From Flavimaricola marinus (GTDB taxonomy: Bacteria > Pseudomonadota > Alphaproteobacteria > Rhodobacterales > Rhodobacteraceae), in NCBI RefSeq assembly GCF_900184895.1, contig NZ_FXZK01000001.1, positions 992,001 to 1,056,000 on the forward strand: a DNA stretch of 64,000 bases, given 5' to 3'. How positions within the stretch are numbered: the stretch's first letter is position 1; each line of letters starts with the position of its first letter. Under the pieces are notes generated by a model, which saw nothing but the letters and a program-made list of their open reading frames with translations, had not been told where the DNA came from and ran no database searches. Position numbers and translations under genes: made by a program. Of the stretch, positions 58,494 to 64,000 are shown in pieces.

Positions 58494-60901
58494 GCCGTCA
58501 CCCACCGCAGCCTGAGCGCGTTCGACAAGACGAATACGCTCGACAGCGCCATCGCCCCGGCCGCCAGCATCGGCGACAACAAAGTGCCATTCAACGGATA
58601 GAGCGCCCCTGCCGCCACAGGGATCAGGGCGACGTTGTAGCCGAAAGCCCAGATCAGGTTCTGCCTGATATTGCGCATCGTCGCCCGGCTGATCGCGAAG
58701 GCGTTGATCACGCCGCCCATCTCGCCCGACATCAGCACCACGTCTGCGGTCTCAATGGCCACATCGGTGCCCGTCCCGATGGCGATCCCGACGTCGGCGC
58801 GGGCCAAGGCGGGCGCATCGTTGATCCCGTCACCGACAAAGGCAACACGCCCCCCCGACTGGAGCCGCTCGATGGCCGCGACTTTGCCGTCGGGCAGCAC
58901 CCCTGCGATCACCTCGTCGATACCCAGTTCTGCCGCGACAGCCTGAGCCGTCGTCTCGCCATCGCCGGTGATCATCGCGACCTTTAGGCCGAGGTCCTGC
59001 AAGGCCTTGACCGCAGCGGCGCTTCCCGGCTTGATCTGGTCGCTAACAGTGAAGGTCGCGACAAGCCGTCCATCGAGCGCCAGAAACATCGGGCTTCGGC
59101 CCATGGCCGCGAGATCACTGACATCGGGCAACGCGATCCGCTCACGCTGCATCAGCCTCTCAGCGCCGACGAGGACCGTCTGCCCGTCGATCATCGCCTG
59201 CACACCAAAGCCCGGGATCGCCTCGAAGGATGTGGCCTTCGGTTTCGTCACACCTTTGGCCGCAGCGGCTCTCTGGATCGCACCGGCAACCGGATGCTCG
59301 GACCCCGCCTCGGCGCTCGCCAAAATTGCCAGCGCCTGCGCCTCGTCAAATTCGGGCTCGACGCGCAGGTCCGCCAGATCGGGGCGACCGACAGTCAAAG
59401 TGCCGGTCTTGTCCATCGCCACAGTACTTACCCCAGTGAGGGCCTGCAAAGCCTCTCCCTTGCGGAACAAGACCCCAAGTTCGGCCGCACGCCCGGTGCC
59501 GACCATGATCGACGTCGGTGTGGCCAAGCCCATCGCACAGGGGCAGGCGATGATCAGCACAGAGACCCCCGCCACCAAGGCAAACCCCAGTGCAGGCGAC
59601 GGGCCGATCACGACCCAGACAAGAACTGTCAACGCGGCGAGGGCCATCACCGCCGGCACGAACCACAGCGTGATCTTGTCCACCAACGCCTGGATCGGCA
59701 GGCGCGCACCCTGCGCGTCCTCGACCATGCGCACGATCTGAGCGAGAACTGTGTCAGCCCCCACGTGAGTGGCCGCATAGGTCAGAGCCCCGTTGCCGTT
59801 GATGGTGCCGCCAATGACGGTATCGCCTTCGGCCTTTTCGACCGGAATCGGCTCGCCCGACAACATGCTCTCGTCGATGAACGATGCTCCGGAACGGACC
59901 TGCCCGTCGACGGCGACCCGGTCGCCGGGGCGCAGGGCCAGCACGTCTCCGACCACCACATCGGCAACCGGGATATCGGCCTCGACACCGTCGCGGATCA
60001 CCCGCGCGGTCTTGGGTCGCAACCCCGCCAGCTTGCGGATGGCAGCACCGGTCCGGCCCTTGGCGCGCGCCTCGAGGGTGCGGCCCAAAAGGATGAGCAC
60101 GACGATCACCGCTGCCGCCTCGAAATAGACCGCGCGGGTGCCTTCGGACAGCAGTCCCGGCGCAAAGGTCGCCACCACCGAAAACAGATAGGCCGCCGAT
60201 GTGCCCAGCGCGACGAGGCTGTTCATATCGGGGGCGAGGCGGAACAGGGACGGATAGCCCTTGGCATAGAACTGGCGGCCCGGGCCGGCCAGAACGATGC
60301 TGACCAGCACGAACTGGATGACCCACGAGGTCTGTGTCCCAATCGTCTGCGCGATCAGGTGGTGAAACGGCGGGAACAGGTGTCCGCCCATCTCCACCAC
60401 AAAGACCGGCAATGTCAGCGCGGCAGCGATCCATGTCTGGCGGGCCAGGGCCTGAGCCTCGTCGGCTTTGCGGTCCACCTCCGGCTCCGAGCGTTCGAGG
60501 CGCAGCGGGTATCCGGCCGCCTTCGCTGCTGCGACCAGATCGGAAACATCCACCTGCCCTTCGACATAGCGGATACGGGCGCGCTCGGTGGCGAGGTTGA
60601 CGTCCGCCTCGATCACTCCGGGAACGGCGCTCAAGCCCTTCTTGGCGCGGCCAGCACACCCGGCACAGGTCATGCCCTCGACGGACACGTCCAATTGCTT
60701 GATCCGGGCGGGATAGCCGGCAGTCTCCAGCGCGTCGACCAGCGGGCCGATCTCGCCATCGGTCGTCACTCGTGCGGTCTCGGTCGCGAGGTTGACGTTC
60801 ACCTCCGACACACCGGGCACGGCATGAAGGGCACGGTCCACGCGGGCGACACAAGAGGCGCAACTCATCCCGTCGAGCGAGAGGTTGAAATGCTGGGTCA
60901 T
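58490..60901 (-). CDS. copA: Cu(I)-translocating P1B-type ATPase CopA
   Basis: An 803-aa copper exporter. Two N-terminal heavy-metal-binding domains have GMSCASC (Cys14, Cys17) and GMTCAGC (Cys79, Cys82). Eight helices carry the transport motif Cys453-Pro-Cys455 in IIACPCAMGLATP. The actuator loop is DESMLSGEPIP, the phosphorylation site is Asp497 in DKTGTLT, and GDGINDAPA is the hinge. This set is diagnostic of Cu(I)/Ag(I) efflux at the inner membrane. The gene is preceded by a CueR-type promoter and followed by cueR with a 4-nt overlap. Confidence 0.96.
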   Translation of the reverse strand: MTQHFNLSLDGMSCASCVARVDRALHAVPGVSEVNVNLATETARVTTDGEIGPLVDALETAGYPARIKQLDVSVEGMTCAGCAGRAKKGLSAVPGVIEADVNLATERARIRYVEGQVDVSDLVAAAKAAGYPLRLERSEPEVDRKADEAQALARQTWIAAALTLPVFVVEMGGHLFPPFHHLIAQTIGTQTSWVIQFVLVSIVLAGPGRQFYAKGYPSLFRLAPDMNSLVALGTSAAYLFSVVATFAPGLLSEGTRAVYFEAAAVIVVLILLGRTLEARAKGRTGAAIRKLAGLRPKTARVIRDGVEADIPVADVVVGDVLALRPGDRVAVDGQVRSGASFIDESMLSGEPIPVEKAEGDTVIGGTINGNGALTYAATHVGADTVLAQIVRMVEDAQGARLPIQALVDKITLWFVPAVMALAALTVLVWVVIGPSPALGFALVAGVSVLIIACPCAMGLATPTSIMVGTGRAAELGVLFRKGEALQALTGVSTVAMDKTGTLTVGRPDLADLRVEPEFDEAQALAILASAEAGSEHPVAGAIQRAAAAKGVTKPKATSFEAIPGFGVQAMIDGQTVLVGAERLMQRERIALPDVSDLAAMGRSPMFLALDGRLVATFTVSDQIKPGSAAAVKALQDLGLKVAMITGDGETTAQAVAAELGIDEVIAGVLPDGKVAAIERLQSGGRVAFVGDGINDAPALARADVGIAIGTGTDVAIETADVVLMSGEMGGVINAFAISRATMRNIRQNLIWAFGYNVALIPVAAGALYPLNGTLLSPMLAAGAMALSSVFVLSNALRLRWVTA

Positions 60902-60941
60902 GATTGTCCTATCTCCGGGGCGGTTCAGCGCCCAGACCCGT

Positions 60942-60972
60942 TAGATAGGGGTTCCAGTTAGTGGAAGGTCAA
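60942..60972 (-). promoter_or_regulatory. CueR-type promoter/operator of copA
   Basis: Reading leftward: TTGACC, a 19-bp spacer and TATCTA. The spacer contains CCTTCC-ACTAACT-GGAACC, closely matching the E. coli copA operator (CCTTCC-N7-GGAAGG). The stretched 19-bp spacing is the mark of MerR-family activation. The -35 box overlaps the stop codon of the upstream beta-oxidation gene, and the copA ATG is 41 bp downstream. Confidence 0.85.
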
Positions 60973-63041
60973 GCCCCCGGCGCAGAATAATCCCGGATCG
61001 GGATGCCGTCGGCCAGACAGGTTTCCAGAACCGGGCTGATCCGCCAAGCAATTGGGTCTTCCTCCGCCAGTTTGCGCAGGCCGTCCACGATGGCAGGCAC
61101 GCCCAAGCTATCGGCATAGTGCAGCAGGCCACCACGCCAGCGCGGAAAGCCATAGCCAAAAACCGTCACCAGATCGACATCCGCCGCACTGGCCGCGATC
61201 CCCTCGGCAAGGATATCGCAGGCCTCGTTGATCATCGCCAACAGCAACCGTTCGCGGATTTCGTCGTCGGTGTAATCGCGACGTGTTATCTTGGCAAAAT
61301 GCGCCTCCTCCAGCGCAAGATCGGCGACGATCGGATCTTCGACTTTGCCGTTGCCTCCGGGATAGCGATACCAGCCCGCTCCGGTCTTTTTGCCCAACTT
61401 GCCAAGCTCGATCATCCGGTCGGCGATGGGGATATAGCGGCGGTTGGGGTCGCGGGTCGCGTCCTGCCGGCGGCGATTGGCATGGGCAATATCGAGGCCG
61501 GACAGATCCTGCGCCTCGTAGGGGCCCATCGCATAGCCGAATGCCACCATGGCCTCGTCGATCTCCCACGGGGTGGAGCCGTCCATCAGCACCGTGTCGG
61601 CGGCCTCGCGATAGCGGGCAAGGATGCGATTGCCGATAAATCCGTCGCACACGCCCGCCAGCACTGGCACCTTGCGCAAACGCTTGGCCACGGCAAAGCC
61701 CGTCGCCAAGCCCCGCTCGCCAGTCTGATCCCCCCGCACGATCTCCAGCAGCTTCATGATATGGGCCGGGGCAAAGAAGTGCAGGCCGACGACCCGGCTC
61801 GGGTCGGGCAAGCTGGCGGCGATTTCATTGATATCGAGGTAAGAAGTGTTGGTGGCGAGCACGGCGTCCTCCGCCATATGGGCGGCCAGCTTTGCAAAGA
61901 CGGTCTTCTTGACCTCCATGCTCTCGAAGGCCGCCTCGATGGCAAGGCCCGCCTGCGCCGCCTCGGCATAATCGGAAGAGGCGGTGAACCGGGCGCGGCG
62001 CTCTTCGGCGCCCTCCCCGGTGATCAGACCCCGCTTCAGACTGGCATCGACAATCTTGGCGACGTTCTGCTTGGCGCGGGCGACCCCCTCGGCATCGGTC
62101 TCCAGCAAGGTGACGGTCAGCCCTGCGTTCAGCAACGCGTAGGCGATGCCGGCCCCCATGGTGCCACCGCCGACGACGGCGACATGGTCTATCGGGGCAG
62201 GTTCGGCTTTGATCCACTCGGGCTGGCGGGCAGCACGCTCGGCAAAGAACATGTGGCGCAGGGCGCGCGCCTGATCGCCGGTCCGCAGGGTCAAAAACGC
62301 GGCGCGTTCCGTCGCCATGCCCTCGGCAAATTCCATATCGGCCGTGGAGGCGACCAGATCAATCGCCCGAAGCGGTGCGATCTGGTTCGGGGTCTTCTTG
62401 GCGGCCAGCGCCCGCGCCGCCTCGACCGCATCGGCATCCAACACCGGCTTGGGCAGGTCCGAGACCGGGACAGACAGCTCCATCGTGCCGATATCCAGAT
62501 GACTGGCGACGAACAGCGGATTGTCGGCAATACCATCGATCAGGCTCATAGCCTCAGCGGCTTCGGCAGTCACGGCCCGACCCGTCGCGATCATGTCCAG
62601 CGCCTTGGCCATGCCGATCAAGCGCGGCAACCGCTGCGTGCCGCCAGCGCCGGGGACGACGCCCAAGGTCACCTCTGGCATCCCGATCTGCACGCCGGGG
62701 GCGGCAATGCGATAGCGACAGGCCAGAAGCAACTCACAGCCACCGCCCAAGGCCACTCCGCTGACGGCGGCGATCCACGGCACCGCCGAGGCTTCGATCC
62801 GCGCCACGACATCCGGCAAATGCGGCGGCACGGGATCGGCATCGAACTCGCGGGCATCCGCTCCGGCGGCAAAGGCGCGGCCCGCCCCTGACAGCACCAC
62901 GCGCGACAAGCCCTCTTGGGCGTCGACCCAATCCAATGCGGCCATCAGCCCTTCGCGCATCGCAAGACCAATCGCGTTCACAGGCGGGTTGTTCAACTCG
63001 ACGAATGCGATCGGGCCCTCGCGGCGGGTGGTCACGGACAT
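60969..63041 (-). CDS. Bifunctional enoyl-CoA hydratase/3-hydroxyacyl-CoA dehydrogenase (FadB/FadJ-like)
   Basis: A 690-aa fusion. Residues 1-190 are a crotonase domain (FAAGADAREFDADP, then GVALGGGCELLLACRYRIA with the oxyanion glycine and catalytic acid region). Residues 290-470 are the NAD domain (VAVVGGGTMGAGIAYALLNA), followed by NTSYLDINEIAASL and GLHFFAPAHIMKLLEIVRG. Residues 480-690 are the C-terminal dehydrogenase parts (GYAMGPYEAQDLSGLDI). It performs two steps of beta-oxidation of acyl-CoAs. It starts 18 bp after the BoxR-like gene with GGAG at a good distance, so the regulator and enzyme are probably one operon. Confidence 0.94.
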   Translation of the reverse strand: MSVTTRREGPIAFVELNNPPVNAIGLAMREGLMAALDWVDAQEGLSRVVLSGAGRAFAAGADAREFDADPVPPHLPDVVARIEASAVPWIAAVSGVALGGGCELLLACRYRIAAPGVQIGMPEVTLGVVPGAGGTQRLPRLIGMAKALDMIATGRAVTAEAAEAMSLIDGIADNPLFVASHLDIGTMELSVPVSDLPKPVLDADAVEAARALAAKKTPNQIAPLRAIDLVASTADMEFAEGMATERAAFLTLRTGDQARALRHMFFAERAARQPEWIKAEPAPIDHVAVVGGGTMGAGIAYALLNAGLTVTLLETDAEGVARAKQNVAKIVDASLKRGLITGEGAEERRARFTASSDYAEAAQAGLAIEAAFESMEVKKTVFAKLAAHMAEDAVLATNTSYLDINEIAASLPDPSRVVGLHFFAPAHIMKLLEIVRGDQTGERGLATGFAVAKRLRKVPVLAGVCDGFIGNRILARYREAADTVLMDGSTPWEIDEAMVAFGYAMGPYEAQDLSGLDIAHANRRRQDATRDPNRRYIPIADRMIELGKLGKKTGAGWYRYPGGNGKVEDPIVADLALEEAHFAKITRRDYTDDEIRERLLLAMINEACDILAEGIAASAADVDLVTVFGYGFPRWRGGLLHYADSLGVPAIVDGLRKLAEEDPIAWRISPVLETCLADGIPIRDYSAPGA

Positions 63042-63059
63042 GAGGTGTCTCCGGTCAGG

Positions 63060-63938
63060 TCAGGGCTTGGATAGGAAAGCGCTCTCTTCGATCAGGTCCA
63101 GCAGATCATTCAGCGACTGGTCGACGGTCTTGCTTGACGTATCAAGCTGGGCCTCGGCTTGGGCGTATAGGCTCTCGCGGCTGGCCAGAAGGCTGCGCAG
63201 CTGGCTCATCGCCTCGGGCACACCCGCCATCGGGCGCTCGTCCCCTTGGGCGCGGACGCGGTTCATGTGCTCCATCGGCGTCGCCCTGAGCCAGACGGTG
63301 TGACAGGTGTCGAGCAAGGTGCTGAACGTCCGCGGTTCGGCCACGATCCCGCCCGCAACGGCAAGGACCATACGGTCGTGCTCTGCGGTCACGGCCTCCA
63401 AAGCATCAGCCTCCAGCTTGCGGTATCCGTCAGCACCGTAAAGGCCCATGATCTCGGCAATGGGCATCCCGCCAATCGCCTCGATCTCCTTGTTCAATTC
63501 CACGAACGGCATATCGAGCACCCCGGCCGCAGCGCGACCAAGGGTCGACTTGCCCGCACCGCGCAACCCGATCAGGCAGACACGCTGTGCGCGGGAATGC
63601 GTCGGCGGGATCGGACTCAACTGGCGCAGCACACGGGCCTGTGTCGCCTCGTCGGCCGAGCGGAAAAGCTCGGCCACCTTGATGACGTCGGACGTGCGGG
63701 GATCGTCCTCAGCCACCAACCATTCGATGCGCATCCTAAGAGCACCGGCGATGCGGTGGAGCAAGGCAATCGAAATATTGCCGTCGCCGCCCTCCAACTG
63801 CGCCAGATAGCGGGGCGAAACGCCGGAAAGCTCCGACAATTGACGGCGAGGCATACCCATCTGGGTCCGGGCGATGCGCACACGCTCACCAACCTGCTGG
63901 ATCAAGGGGTCGATCGCTGTATCAGGGGCTTTGGTCAT
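63060..63938 (-). CDS. boxR: HTH/shikimate-kinase-like fusion regulator (BoxR/BzdR family)
   Basis: A 292-aa two-domain protein. Residues 14-68 are an XRE helix-turn-helix (VGERVRIARTQMGMPRRQLS, then ELSGVSPRYLAQLEGG). Residues 118-285 are a shikimate-kinase-like domain with Walker A GLRGAGKST (124-132), VELNKEIE and AGGIVAEP. This fusion is characteristic of BzdR/BoxR, repressors that sense benzoyl-CoA and control aerobic or anaerobic benzoate degradation. Box pathway genes are not in the window but could lie beyond its right edge. It is followed closely by a FadB/FadJ-like gene. Confidence 0.88.
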   Translation of the reverse strand: MTKAPDTAIDPLIQQVGERVRIARTQMGMPRRQLSELSGVSPRYLAQLEGGDGNISIALLHRIAGALRMRIEWLVAEDDPRTSDVIKVAELFRSADEATQARVLRQLSPIPPTHSRAQRVCLIGLRGAGKSTLGRAAAGVLDMPFVELNKEIEAIGGMPIAEIMGLYGADGYRKLEADALEAVTAEHDRMVLAVAGGIVAEPRTFSTLLDTCHTVWLRATPMEHMNRVRAQGDERPMAGVPEAMSQLRSLLASRESLYAQAEAQLDTSSKTVDQSLNDLLDLIEESAFLSKP

Positions 63939-63942
63939 AGCG

Positions 63943-63956
63943 GCATTATATTGCAC
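63943..63956 (-). promoter_or_regulatory. Candidate -10 and operator of the BoxR-like gene
   Basis: Read leftward, GTGCAATATAATGC contains a perfect TATAAT and is nearly palindromic (GCA-N6-TGC). TATAAT lies only 6-7 nt before ATG 63938, so the transcript would be almost leaderless unless this element serves only as an operator. The matching -35 position (TTCGCT) is weak. No gene is visible from here to base 64000. Confidence 0.4.
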
Positions 63957-64000
63957 AGAGGACTTGGAGCGAACAGCACTTTCCGGTGGCATATCAGGCA

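Overview
The window looks like chromosomal DNA of an alphaproteobacterium of the order Rhodobacterales (Roseobacter-group type). The base composition is GC-rich throughout. The gene set fits too: a BoxR-type HTH/shikimate-kinase regulator, a ModABC/MobA set, TMA-dehydrogenase-like flavoproteins next to a non-pyrrolysine MttB homologue, and an intergenic terminator repeat ending in GGCCAAGATGAA that I associate with this group. No rRNA, tRNA, IS element, phage gene or CRISPR array was found.

Layout. (1) 1-4553, all leftward: a tightly coupled set (SppA-type peptidase, 55-aa zinc-ribbon protein, CaCA antiporter, SDR cut by the window edge), an ABC-2 exporter pair and a small secreted protein. 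(2) 4786-11437: a quaternary-amine/methylamine-type catabolic locus with two TMADH/dienoyl-CoA-reductase-type flavoproteins flanking a TetR regulator and an MttB-family methyltransferase. (3) 11682-46447: a ~35 kb exopolysaccharide locus. It holds an acyltransferase, GMC and SDR oxidoreductases, WecG/TagA transferase, Gfo/Idh oxidoreductase, epimerase, six glycosyltransferases, CpsD-like ATPase, Wzz/GumC-like protein, flippase, Wzy/ligase-like protein, ExoY-like initiating transferase and a secreted SGNH/glycosidase-like/RTX protein. Nested inside is a four-gene biosynthetic operon: type I PKS, glycosyltransferase, hybrid formyltransferase-NRPS-luciferase-like monooxygenase, and phosphopantetheinyl transferase. 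(4) 46448-47250: about 800 bp without a gene. (5) 47251-52966: molybdate uptake (modABC), ketone-body CoA transferase (scoAB), mobA and an unknown overlapping partner. (6) 53183-58011: L,D-transpeptidase, 1-Cys peroxiredoxin, aldehyde dehydrogenase, and a ring-cleaving dioxygenase/esterase pair. (7) 58095-63938: copper ATPase with its CueR-type regulator, a bifunctional beta-oxidation enzyme and a BoxR-like regulator.

How it fits together. In the polysaccharide locus, ExoY would start the lipid-linked unit and the glycosyltransferases, oxidoreductases and acyltransferase would build and decorate it. The flippase, Wzy-like protein, Wzz and CpsD would export and polymerise it. No outer-membrane Wza-type exporter is present. 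The most interesting part is the PKS/NRPS operon, whose four genes overlap by 1-4 nt. The NRPS adenylation domain carries a glycine-like specificity code and is split between core motifs A4 and A5 by a luciferase-like monooxygenase. Its N-terminus is a formyltransferase and its condensation region is degenerate, as expected of a loading module. The PKS has the unusual order KS-AT-KR-DH-ACP-TE. Together they predict a small formylated or oxidised glycine-polyketide, possibly glycosylated. All functional calls are from reading the sequence; no database search was run.
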